Assembly (NCBI RefSeq): GCF_003086295.3
Contig: NC_092053.1
Span: 116,456,445 to 116,520,444 of the forward strand
Direction: 5' to 3'
Length of the DNA: 64,000 nucleotides
DNA from: Arachis hypogaea
Lineage: Eukaryota; Streptophyta; Magnoliopsida; Fabales; Fabaceae
Numbering within the stretch: position 1 is the first letter of the stretch; every line of letters begins with the position of its first letter. The notes under the pieces were generated by a model. That model worked only from the letters and a program-made list of their open reading frames with translations. It was not told the origin of the DNA and did not search any database. A program made the position numbers and the translations under genes. Positions 46,307 to 56,740 of this stretch are shown here, in pieces.

Positions 46307-47965
46307 TTAGTCTTCACATAGCGAACCGGGATCCCATATCTTGTCTTCACACCCATCCGTTAGTTGAGTTTCATGGTTTTGTCGGATGAGCGGTTGACAT
46401 AAAGGTGATTGACCCATAGAATTCTCTTTACTCCACCAATGCTTCCTCCTAGATCCGTATAAAGTAATCCTTGTCCCAACATCATCCCTATACCTTGAGG
46501 CCTTGGCCTTGATAAGCTTAACACCTGTTTTCCAACCACTACACAACTCGTTTTTACTTTTAATTCCACAAAGAGTTCTAAGTTGACCATCATTTTCAAG
46601 CAAACCATATTCAAGTGAGAGATTAAAGCTCAGGGATAGAGATTTTACCCACTTAAATGTTGTATTGGATGGTAATTTGGGGAGAGAGGTTTCCCCACAC
46701 TTAGACCATGCAAGGTCCACTTTCTTGTGCTCCTCTTTAGTTGTTTCCACCTCTTCACAATTCTCTTCACTTTCAACCTCATCCTCTTTGTTACGTGGCT
46801 TGGTGTTATCTTCAAGAACTTCATCTTGTTTAATGAGAGGCGATTCAATTTTGGATAGAAATTCATTGATGAACGAGGTCATCTCTTGATCAACCTCTTC
46901 ATATTCTTCAATTTCAATATACACCATGCCCTTCTCATCTTCCTTGGGAGGTTGTGCACACTCTTCTATAATTTCAACTCCATGTCCAACGGGTGAAGAT
47001 TCCATTATAGAGAGCAATTCATCTATGATTGAATCCATTTCTTGATAAACCTCTTCCAAGTCTCCAACGATGATATGTCTTGGAGATTGCGCACCCTCCT
47101 CAACATCAATATCAAGCTTCTTGGAAGAGTTCTCCATGATGCTACATTCCCATGGACTTTCAACATCTCCGAGATCTTCAACCACTTCTCCCCTTTCTTC
47201 AATGATCATAGGCTTCTCCAATTGTTCCAACACAAAATTTGACTCCTCCTTTTCCACCGAATTTTCCAATTTCTCCTTCATGCTTTGCTCTTCTTTTGAC
47301 TTTTCACATGTGGTCACGGAAGTACCTTGAATATTCAAGCATTGGTGGGCTAAAGTGTGCACCACCTTAGTCAAGTTGGTCACGAACTCAAGTGTATCCC
47401 ATTTCATGGCCTCTTGTCCTTGAAGTAATAAAGTGAGGGAATCGTCTATTGGGGCTTGTGGTGGGTAGGAAGGTTCGTTGTTTTGGAGAGAGAGTTCATA
47501 ATAGGAAGGTGGTTCTTTTTGGTAAGGTTGTGGAGATTGTGTGTATTGAGGTGGTTCTTGGTAGTGATCTTGATAGGGTGGTGGTTCTAAGGGCTCTTGC
47601 TCATAATGGTCATAAGAATATGGTAGGGGTGGTTGGTTATATGAGGGGTAGGGATCATAGGAAGGTGCTTGGTATGGGAAGGCTTGTGAGAATGGTTGAG
47701 GTTCATGTTGAGGGTGAGAGTCATAGGCATATGGTGGCGGTGCTTGGAAGTCACAAGGTGATTCACCATAGCCATTGGATTGGTATGCATCATAGAATGG
47801 CTCTTCTTCATAGTGCCTTGGTGGAGGTTGTTGCCACGAAGATTGATCATAAGCATGTGGCTCTTCCCACCTTTGATTGTCCCATCCTTGATACATCTCT
47901 TCATTGAAGTTCTCATCACCTACAACATAGTTGCATTCACACTCATAGCCAAAGTGAGAATTCAT
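46307..47965 (-). CDS. Element B ORF1, gag-position protein of unknown function
   Basis: Start MNSHFGYECECNYVVGDENF at 47965, after a C-rich 'ttttccacc' context; the frame opens 14 codons earlier at 48007. 553 residues and intact. Residues about 40-190 are rich in proline, tyrosine, glutamine and glutamate (PPPYQDHYQEPPQYTQ); residues 200-230 give EFVTNLTKVVHTLAHQCLNI, possibly helical; residues 240-430 are strongly acidic and coiled-coil-like (EEVDQEMTSFINEFLSKIE). The C terminus has tryptophan-rich sequence (RRKHWWSKENS). It sits where gag should be, about 130 bp after the primer site, but I see neither a Retrotrans_gag domain nor a zinc knuckle. A role in packaging is a guess. Confidence 0.6.
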   Translation of the reverse strand: MNSHFGYECECNYVVGDENFNEEMYQGWDNQRWEEPHAYDQSSWQQPPPRHYEEEPFYDAYQSNGYGESPCDFQAPPPYAYDSHPQHEPQPFSQAFPYQAPSYDPYPSYNQPPLPYSYDHYEQEPLEPPPYQDHYQEPPQYTQSPQPYQKEPPSYYELSLQNNEPSYPPQAPIDDSLTLLLQGQEAMKWDTLEFVTNLTKVVHTLAHQCLNIQGTSVTTCEKSKEEQSMKEKLENSVEKEESNFVLEQLEKPMIIEERGEVVEDLGDVESPWECSIMENSSKKLDIDVEEGAQSPRHIIVGDLEEVYQEMDSIIDELLSIMESSPVGHGVEIIEECAQPPKEDEKGMVYIEIEEYEEVDQEMTSFINEFLSKIESPLIKQDEVLEDNTKPRNKEDEVESEENCEEVETTKEEHKKVDLAWSKCGETSLPKLPSNTTFKWVKSLSLSFNLSLEYGLLENDGQLRTLCGIKSKNELCSGWKTGVKLIKAKASRYRDDVGTRITLYGSRRKHWWSKENSMGQSPLCQPLIRQNHETQLTDGCEDKIWDPGSLCED

Positions 47966-48074
47966 GGTGGAAAAGCAAAAATAAAACTGACAAAATCTAG
48001 AAAACAAGCAAAAGACAAACTATTTACACTATTCACATATGTACAATAACCAATAACATAACACCATTGCGAAT

Positions 48075-48091
48075 CCCCGGCAACGGCGCCA
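48075..48091 (-). promoter_or_regulatory. Element B primer binding site
   Basis: On the minus strand reads TGGCGCCGTTGCCGGGG, three bases from the LTR end, the standard Athila/Tat-type primer site. Element A has the same site with one change at 31859-31875. Confidence 0.85.
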
Positions 48092-48094
48092 TTT

Positions 48095-49567
48095 TGACGA
48101 ATGAATTTTTGACGGTTTAGAATTTCACAAAAGAATTCTCGTTGCAAGTATAGTTTCTAAACCAATCACTAATCCTTTCATACAAAAAAATTGTTTGTCA
48201 CTAGTACGAACCCCTAAAATTTATAAACCGAAGTATTGGACCTCGGGTCGTTCTCCCTAGGAATCACAATAAAGTATCTTGTTATTGGTTATGAGTTATT
48301 TTGGGGTTTTGGATAAGAAGCATGAAAAGTAAATGGCAATGAAAATAAACTAACAACTATAAAAGGCTCTTGGCAAGGTATGAAAATTAGAAGTCCTATC
48401 CTAGTTATCCTTCTCAATTGTGATGAGAATTGTTCATTACTACCACTTAGTTAACCCTTACTAATTAAAGGAAAGTCAAGTGGATGAATTGACCTTAGCC
48501 ACAAGTCCTAGCCAACTCCCAAGGAAAGACTAGCTTTAGTGCACTCCAAACCAATTAGCAATCTCTCCAATTATCAATCAACAAAGGAATTAGATAACTC
48601 AAGTGTCACTAATTACTCTACCTAGGCCAAGAGGAACAAAATCTACACTAAAACTAAAAGATGCATTTCAACAAACACATAGAGTGCAATAGAAGTAAAC
48701 ATTATTAATTGCAAGAATGAAAGGAATCTACAACTACAAAGGCAAGAGGTCAACAATAGAAAAGCAAAGAAGAACAATTATTAGGAATTACCTCTTATTG
48801 AATTGGAAGAAAGTAGAAGGAACAATACTAGATCTACAACAAAATATAAGAACAACATAAAGGAAATTGCAATAAAAGAATAGAAGAAGATGAATGTAGC
48901 AACAAAGAATTGAGAGATAGAAGGAAATGAAAGCATGAATTAAAATCTAGATCTAAGATTATTGAACTAAACCTAATCCTAATTCTAGAGAGAAGTGAGA
49001 GCTTCTCTTTCTAAAACTCTAAACTAAAAGTGATTAGTGGTTGGGAGTGATGATGATGATTTCCCTCAATCCTTCATCCTTTTATTTCTTTTCCTTAGCC
49101 ATTTGGCGCCAAAAATGGGTTCAGAAAACTTCTCAAATCGCCACACGTGTTGCATTAATGAGGTCATGTGCCATCATCGGCGCGTGCGCGCATGGTACGC
49201 GTGCGCGTCCTTGGCCTGTTTCGCAATGTGCGCGCGAGCGCCTTGTGTGCGTGCGCGTGCATGTCTCTGATTTTGCTTCTTTGACTTTTAATGCTTCTCT
49301 CCACTTGTATGCTTCTTTCCTTGCTTCCTTTGCTCCATGCCTAGCCTATTTCATCCTGAGATTACTAACAAACACATCAAGGCATCTTATGGAATCAAAG
49401 AGGAAATAGAATTCATCAAAATAAGGCTTAAAAAGCATGTTTTTACACTTAATCACAAATACGGGAGAGATAACAAGATCATGCTAATTCCTAGGCTAAA
49501 TGTGACAAAAGGTTATCAAGATGCTCTAAATTCAATACAAAACAAACCGTCAAATTGGGGTTTGTCA
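48095..49567 (-). repeat. Element B 5' LTR (minus orientation)
   Basis: 1,473 bp, same length as its partner and identical by eye except for one base. Should contain the promoter of the element, reading leftward. Primer binding site lies just to its left at 48075-48091. Confidence 0.92.
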
Positions 49568-49855
49568 GGGTCACGGCCAAGACTCTGAAAGTTGTATTCA
49601 AGAATAAAAAAGAATTGAACTAGGAGAGTCAATAATATTATCTGGATTCTAAGTTCCTAAAGATACAAACTATTCTGAATTTCAATGGATAGTGAGATGC
49701 CAAACTATTCAGAAGCAAAAAGCTACTAAGTCCCGCTCATCTAATTGTAACTAAGCTTCATTGGAAACTTAGAAATTTATTGTATCTTAATTTTCTTTCT
49801 ATCCTACTGTGTTTTTAGTTGCTTGGGGACAAGCAACAGTTTAAGTTTAGTGTTA
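49568..49855 (+). other. Element A 3' end, right of element B
   Basis: Short non-coding stretch resuming element A after element B. It contains a perfect 7-bp hairpin TTGCTTG / CAAGCAA with loop GGGA (49819-49836), then CAGTTTAAGTTTAGTGTTA, the polypurine-type tract before the 3' LTR. Confidence 0.75.
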
Positions 49856-51368
49856 TGATGAGTGAATATTTTATACGCTTTTTGGCATCATTTCATATAG
49901 TTTTTAGTATGTTTTATTTAGTTTTTATTAAGTTTTTATAGGTTTTAGTGTTAAATTCACATTTTTGGATTCTACTATGAGTTTTTGTGTTTTTGTACAA
50001 TTTCAGGTATTTTCTGGCTGAAATTGAGGAGCTGGAGCAGAAATATGATTCAGAGACAGAGAAAGCACTGCAAATGCTGTCCGGATCTGACCTCCTTGCA
50101 TTCGGAAGAGCTTTTTTGGAGCTACAGAAGTTCACATTGAGCGCTCTCAACAGCTATGGAAAGCTGACTTTCAAAGCTTTCCAGCAATATATAATAGTCT
50201 ATACTTTGCCTCGGATTAGAAAGCCCAAAACTGGCGTCCAACGCCAGCTACCTGGCTCCTTCCAGGCGTCCAGCGCCCACAGAGCAAAGTCCAGCGTCCA
50301 AATGCCCAGAGAGGACCCCGTAGCTGGCGTTCCACGCCCAGAGACCTCATAGCACATGGATCTCATCAAAACTTAGCCCAAACACTCACCAAGTGGGCCC
50401 CAGAAGTGAATTTTAGCACTTGATAGACTGTTTTACCCTTACTAGTCATCTGTTTAGTATTTAAGGGATTTTATTTATGTTATTTAGAACTTCTTTGATT
50501 CCTTTGAACACCATACACGTTTTACATTGTATTTCCTTTCAGTATGAGTTTCTAAACCTCCTAGGTTGAGGGGAGGAGCCCTGCTGAGTCCTATGAATTA
50601 ATAAAAGTATTAATGTTTCTTCTTCGATTCGTGTTTGATTTATTTCTAAGATGTATACTCGATCTTCATCATGATGAATAGGATGATCAGACAATCAGCT
50701 CTACTTGGGTTCGTGTGAATATGTGACTGGAAAGCAGGAGCCAACAGCTATGTTTATACATCTCTCAGACGGTGAATCCACGACTTCGTTGGGGACTTCT
50801 CGAGACACCAGTTCAGCCGATTTTCGGGGAGATTAGGGTCTCCATGGTATAAGCTAGAATCCTAAGAAGCAGCATCCTCTGATCCGAAAGATTCGACCTT
50901 GTCTGTGGCATTTTGAGTAGGATCGCCAAGAGAATGAACTGCTAGTGCTTCACCCTTCATCAGATTGGATGACCACGGCCAATGGCGTTCAACTTGTAGC
51001 AGAGGAGATCAATGACCACGGTCCATGGCGTTGATCACATACAGCCTGCCATAGAAGAAGATTATTCACAAGCAAAGAAGACAGTAGTACCAGAGTTAAT
51101 TCAGAAAGACAAAGCAACTCTAATCCTTAACCCTATTCCTATTAGTATTTTCTACCTCTTTTGCTTTATTCCTTTTAAGTCATACATTACTCTTACAACT
51201 TCAAATCAACAACCTTCTGATCTGCCTGACTAAGATCTGCAAGATAACCATATCTTGCTTCAAACCAGCAATCTTCGTGGGATCGACCCTGACTCGCTTA
51301 GGTATTATTTGGACGACCCAGTGCACTTGCTGGTACAACAGTACGAAAGTGTGGGATTCGTGCTACCA
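49856..51368 (+). repeat. Element A 3' LTR
   Basis: 1,513 bp; 46 bp shorter than the 5' LTR mainly because it lacks a stretch of about 42 bp equivalent to 31141-31185. Ends GTGCTACCA against the CACAC duplication. Confidence 0.9.
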
Positions 51369-51373
51369 CACAC

Positions 51374-54300
51374 TGGATGTCTTTTTCGTCTGAGACTATC
51401 ACAAGAATATTGAGTATGACAAGGTGACTCAATGTTGGTGGCTGGTGTCTAATAGGCCTTTGTAAACTGGTCTCAGAGCTATCACACATGATAAGGATCT
51501 TATGGAGACGTGTTACCTTGCTCAGAAGAACAAGGGAATTATCCATGTGTACTATAAAGATGGAGTCTCTGAACCTGTGTTTAATGAGGAAGCAGAACTA
51601 GTATAATCCAAATGCAAGAATTTTATATATAATGCTACAAGACCTTATTCCCAACCCATACCCCACCACCAATGTCAGAACCAAAACAATTTCCACCACA
51701 TTACCATCAACTCTAATTTCAGAACCAACTCACACCACTAGTCCCAAAACAATTTCCACCACATCACTACCAACTCCAATTTCAGAACTAATGCACACCA
51801 CCATCCCTACCCCAAAAACAATCCCCACAACTAAGCTACTAGTAAATTTATTCCAGGACAATATAAGACTCAACCTACTGTAATTTCTATTAGTAATCCC
51901 AAATCACCACAAAAAAGAATGGTATAACCCACTACTACTCCTAGTACTAAGTCCAACCCACCACCAAAAACAATGACCCAATTCACTGCTACTCCTAGTA
52001 CTAAGTCCAATCCACTACCAAAATTAATGGCCCAACCCACTGCAAAACCTCTAACCAAGTCCAAATTTAAAGAAACCAAAAAGGTTGATCTACCAAAGAG
52101 AGGCTCTCAAAAAGTAAAAAATACAGCACCACATGCAAGGAGGTCTTTAACAAGAGCAGTTGTAACTGAAACTTTTGAAAGACCATCTGCTAAGTGGAAG
52201 GAGCTCAAAACTGTGTTCATGACATTGTCTAGTGAGGAAGAATCCTCAGATAGCCATGACAATTATGATAGTGTAGAAGATGAATCATATAGGCATGCTG
52301 ATGATGAGGTCTCTAGTGAGAAAGAAGAAGTGATTGTGAAGAGATCAATTGGAAAGAAGAATGATAAAAAATTGAGAACTTCAACAGATAAGAAACAAGT
52401 TAAAGAAAAGAGAGCTAATATGGTTGAGGATGATGGTCTTGTATGTGTAGACTCAAGGTCTGAAGATGATGAATTATTTTTTGGACCAATTCCTGAGGTT
52501 GGTGAAATGGAACCATATTATGATGCTCAAGATGGAGCTTATGATGAATATGATGGTGGAGAGTCATGCCACTCGGAAGAAATGAAGACTCCTCCGAACT
52601 CTGTGGATGAGTTGGAGGAGGTTGATTCAGATTAGGTGTTTTCTATGTTTAGGGAAGGAGGAAGGTTTGGCGAGCTTAAACTAGAGGTTGGAATGAAATT
52701 TAATTCAAAGATGGAATTCAAGGAGGTTGTTTGTGAGTACTGTATCTAGAAGGGAAGGCGAATCTGGTTTAAGAACAATGACAATGTAACGATGAGGGCT
52801 ATGTGTATGGGTGAGGGCTGTGGCTAGCTTGTATATGCTTTCCAAGACAGTGAGGGTAATTGTTGGCAGATTAAGACCTTTATGAACGATCACACTTGTC
52901 CTAGAGAGACTAAGAACAGGCTAGCTAACAGGAAGTGGCTAGCTTGCCAACTGGTTAAGAAATTAAGAAAATATCCTAATCTTAAACATTCTGAGGTTGC
53001 ACAGTACTTCAAGAGCAAGTGTGACTTAGACCTAAACAAGTCCTCACTAACAAGGGCTCTAGAAGATGCTAGGGCTGTAGTGTACGGAGATACTGCTGCC
53101 CAATATGGTATGGTTAGGGATTATAGATTGACATTGCTAAAAAGTAATCCTGGCTTCGCTGTTAGTATTGGTGTTAGACCTCATCCCAATCATGATAAAG
53201 ATCCAACTTTTGAGAAGATGTACATTTGTCTTGATGGATGTAAAAGAGGGTTCAAGGTTGGCTACAGACCACTTATAGGCTTAGATGGAGTATTTCTGAA
53301 AACACAACATGGTGGTCAAATTTTCTCTACTATTGGTCAAATTTTCTCTGCTATTGATCAAAATGCAAACAATCACATTTATGTGATTTCTTATGCAATT
53401 GTGTCCATTGAAAACATAAAGAATTGGTGATGGTTTCCTGAATTGCTGCATCAAGATTTGGGTGATTACAAACGACATGGTTGGTATTTTATTTCAAACA
53501 TGCAAAAAGTATTGTTGTTTATTGCTAGATATCTTAATAATGGTAGTAATTGAAGATTGCTATATAGAACTACTGAGTAGTAAATCCCTTTATCATTGTT
53601 TATTGTTAGATCTTAATTATTGTTGTTTATTGCTATATAGAACTACTGAGTAGTAAATTTGTTTATTGCTATTTAGAACTGCTGAGTAGTAAATCTGTTA
53701 TGGAGGAATAATGTTAGACATGTTAATTAATGGTAGTAATTGATTACTAATGTATAAAATAGATACTGCATAATTGATAGTTGCTATATACTGGTAATAT
53801 TTGTTTACTCTGTTGAGGGGCTAATGTGATGTCACTTACACAACTTTAGGGACCATTCTGAGTTCATTAATACAATATGAGGGACTATTTTGAGGCTCGA
53901 TTAAAAACTTTAGTACTAGTTTTTTGGTTATGTAGGGACTTGTATATGCAGTTCAAGATGTGTTCCCAAATGTCCATCACATATTCTGTGTTTGACATTT
54001 ATGGAGGAACATCAACAAATAATGGAAGAATAATGAGCTTAGAGGTTAGCTTTGGAAGTGTGCAAGGTGTACGACTCAAGAAGGATTCATTGAAGGGATG
54101 AAAAAATTGGAGAGGCTAAATAAGGATGCATGGACTTATCTCTGCAAATGGCCAAAAGACTCATGGAGCAGGGAATTCTTTAGTAATGCACCTAAAATGG
54201 ACAACATCTGCAATAATGCCTGTGAGATTTTCAACTCACATATCAAAGAACCTAGAGCCAAGCCTATTATTACACTGTTGGAGGAGGTCAGGATGTATAC

Positions 54301-55530
54301 CATGAGATCTATAGCTAGAAACAAGATGAAGTTGAGGAACAACATTGTGATTCTACCTCCAATACAACGAAGCAGGTTTAAAAAGATAAGAAAAGAATAA
54401 AAGAAATTGGGTTCCCATGTGGCCTTGTGATACAAATTATGAGGAATTTGAAGTTCATGGCTGGCCAACCAATATGACGGTGGACTTGCACAAGAGGTTA
54501 TGCACATGTGATTTTTGGCAACTAAGTAATATGGTCTTTTATGCATATTTTTTGGTTGTTTTATTCATGACTTGCAGTTGGAATTTTGTTTATTTATGGC
54601 TGTGAAATTTTGTGTAGGGATACCATGTGTGCATGCATGTGCCGCATTGACAAGGGCTGGTAAAAAGCCAGATGAATTCTGTCATAACTGGTTGATCATG
54701 GAAGCATACAACAACACATATGTCTTCCATATAAATCCACTTCTTGGTCAAGCATTATGGGAAAAATCACCACATAACAGACCTCAAGCACCAAAGTTCA
54801 AGAAGAAGCCAGGGCTAATTGAGAAAAAAAAGGATGCTGACAAGGAGCCAATAGAGGCAAGAAGCAGAATACCTCCCTGAAAAGAAATTATAAAAAAGGA
54901 AATTATCGCTATTGTGGTGAAACAGGTCACACCAAAAGGAATTATGATAAGAAGGTTGTTGACGAAGAATCAGCTGTTGTAACTGCTGCAGCTGCTATAA
55001 CAGCTACTCATACTAATGTTAATGGAGATGAGGTCAACAATTCTGCTCCAAATACTACTGTAGATGGTAGTGATGCCACACTTGTGCCACAGGCTCAGAT
55101 CGAAATTCAGCTTGATCTTAGTCAACTTGTTTTGTTAGAAACTGATGACTCCCAAACAGGTTCATATTATTAGTTACTTTATATATATATAAACACTCTT
55201 TTAAATTTTCTTAGTCAATTTACATGTTTCATAATTTACATGTTTCATACATATATAGGTGCAACCCCTTCCTGTTCACCCAACCAAACTGCCTCCTAAG
55301 AAAAAGTTGTCCACACTCAAAAGCAGCACTCTGTCAACAAGCACACTAGCTACCACCACCCAACTACCCAGCACCCCACCTGCAAACACTCTACAAACAA
55401 GCATTCCACCAGTAAGCATAATCCACATAATCCAATGCAAGGTGCAACACAAGGAACTATATCAAGGCTTGCAAGCATAATACGATTTATGCCTAATCTT
55501 GGATTCAAGCCACCCAGAACCAAGAATTAA
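51374..55530 (+). pseudogene. MULE 2 transposase, main part, broken
   Basis: Continues the gene begun at 30170. Order: rest of the PB1-like domain (to 51603), a proline/threonine-rich then acidic linker (51630-52635), MuDR DNA-binding region with WQIKTFMNDHTCPRE (near 52890), MULE transposase core with LKHSEVAQYFKSKCDLDL, LDGVFLK (first catalytic Asp) and DQNANNHIYVISYAIV (53280-53400), then a disrupted stretch, KLERLNKDAWTYLCKWPKDS and NNACEIFNSHIKEPRAKPI (54098-54260), SWIM zinc finger CTCDFWQLS / GIPCVHACAAL split by an intron (about 54526-54618), and a CCHC-like knuckle YCGETGHTKRN (54910). Ends RFMPNLGFKPPRTKN at 55530. Stops, frameshifts and a 21-bp in-frame duplication (53313-53354) show that it is dead. 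Confidence 0.85.
53511..53700 (+). repeat. Minisatellite-like repeats inside MULE 2 transposase
   Basis: Three imperfect copies of a unit containing 'ctatatagaactactgagta' plus 'ttgtttattg' motifs. They interrupt the catalytic domain between the first catalytic aspartate region and the block near 53935. May be a decayed insertion. Confidence 0.5.
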
Positions 55531-56224
55531 TGACTTAGATTATTATGTTTAGGGACAGATGGTGTCTTTATTTATCTGTTTTGATGAATTAATTTATTTT
55601 GTATGCTTTCTTAATTAGGATCTTAGTGTTGGAGATTTTAGTGTTGGAAACTTATGAGGCCTATATTTTGACAATTCTGATATACTTGGTGACTATTGTA
55701 CTGGCTCTATAATACCTTCTTTAGATGTGTTTTACATATATTATGAATATGAATTATGACTTTCTTGAATTGATCTGTGTCAAATTTTTTGTTTTATTTT
55801 GTCCTCTGATATACAATTAAGAATGATTCTAAACACTGTTCATTTTTATTTCATTACAAATCAGAAATTAGGATCCTATGATTATGTAAGGCCTTAATTA
55901 TGAATGTCTTTGACAATAATTATATTATGAATAAATGGATTAGTAGTTCATATTATTTTTCCAATTTTCAAAATATACAAGCACAGTAATATCAAATACT
56001 TTAATTTGCATTTCTTTCAAACAAACATACAGGTATAAGTACAGGAACAACATATGCATGTCATTTGTTTTGTACCAAATACAACTGGCCAAATTGCCTA
56101 TCCAACTTTAAGAGAAGAACAACTACTATAATTAGCAGCATAAATACAAATATCAAACTTCCACCTATTTTAGAATCCTAATTTCAGACTCCAAACTTCC
56201 AAGTTTTCAAATAATCTTCATCTT
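55531..56224. other. MULE 2 interval between convergent genes
   Basis: Probable 3' untranslated regions of the transposase (+) and GRF (-) genes, AT-rich. The minus strand retains traces of a GRF-protein C-terminal region (KLGSLESEIRF, then WKFDICIYA) at about 56140-56210, which suggests a coiled coil and tail, now shifted and stopped. Confidence 0.5.
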
Positions 56225-56563
56225 TCATTTTTCATTGTCAATTAGAGGGATTGTTCTACCATTACATGTTATCACATCTTCTTCCATAATTTTATCCACC
56301 CATAGAAATAACCCACACCACCTCTTACCTATAGTCTGTACCCAAGAAAGTGAATCAGTCAAGTTTATATCCAGAAATACAGCAACCAACAATAACGGTC
56401 TTTCTGGGTTAGAATCCGTTCCTGATCATCGCAATACTGGTCTCGACCCGCACCCACACCATTCTGGCAAACGCGAATCTCTGTTTCTGGTCATTCACTT
56501 CATAATGCTTCCAAAAGATTGTGGGTTGTTCGAGCTCCCAACTGTGTTGCTCGCGCTAGCCAT
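56225..56563 (-). pseudogene. GRF-type zinc-finger gene of MULE 2, broken
   Basis: ATG at 56563: MASASNTVGSSNN..., a stop, then CGCGSRPVL, SGTDSNPERP and KRWCGLFLWVDKIMEED. The first two zinc ligands (C-x-C-G) and the last (W-C-x-x-F-x-W-x-D) are present. The middle 'FFGCP' part has been replaced by unrelated sequence, so the third cysteine is lost, and a TGA follows VLR where tryptophan is expected. Downstream traces of a coiled coil continue to about 56140. The gene starts about 180 bp inside the right terminal repeat and converges on the transposase, the same layout as in MULE 1. Confidence 0.7.
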
Positions 56564-56740
56564 AACTGTCTGGCTTTGAAGATGGAGAAGCCAAGACAAG
56601 AGAATACAAGCGAAGAGACGAGAAGAAAAGAGAATGGAAACTGCAGATTGATCTTCAAATTTGGAAATTAGGGTTTTTAACTTCAATTTAGGGACCAAAT
56701 TGAATCAACAAAGTTTACTCATCTATCTTAGCTAGTTGTT

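Larger units (their letters stand above)
39228..49567 (-). mobile_element. Ty3-type LTR element B, very young, non-autonomous
   Basis: Two 1,473-bp LTRs (39228-40700 and 48095-49567) flanked by a perfect GGGTC duplication (39223-39227 and 49568-49572). On the minus strand the LTR runs TGACAAACCCC...CATTCGTCA. Primer site beside the right LTR and polypurine tract beside the left LTR set the orientation as minus. I found one mismatch between the LTRs (40397 G, 49264 T). Interior: ORF1 (46307-47965), CG-rich repeats (45170-45840), ORF2 (42497-43810) and a long 3' non-coding region. No protease, reverse transcriptase or integrase. It must have been copied with enzymes from another element. Confidence 0.92.
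30294..51368 (+). mobile_element. Ty3-type LTR element A (Athila-like, non-autonomous)
   Basis: LTRs 30294-31852 (1,559 bp) and 49856-51368 (1,513 bp), both TGATGAG...CTACCA, with target duplication CACAC at 30289-30293 and 51369-51373. Excision restores the MULE 2 reading frame. Order inside: primer binding site, long T-rich leader, gag, 63-bp repeat array, protease with an integrase-tail-like end, spacer, env-position ORF, A-rich tail, element B insertion, hairpin and polypurine tract. No reverse transcriptase, RNase H or integrase core is present. Without element B it is about 10.7 kb. LTRs differ by roughly 8% in the first 560 bp (hand count), so the insertion is not recent. Confidence 0.9.

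Noticed and set aside
47449..47907. Plus-strand ORF of 152 residues
   Set aside because: Shadow of element B ORF1 on the opposite strand; the valine/histidine/arginine pattern mirrors the proline/tyrosine/glutamine-rich coding strand.
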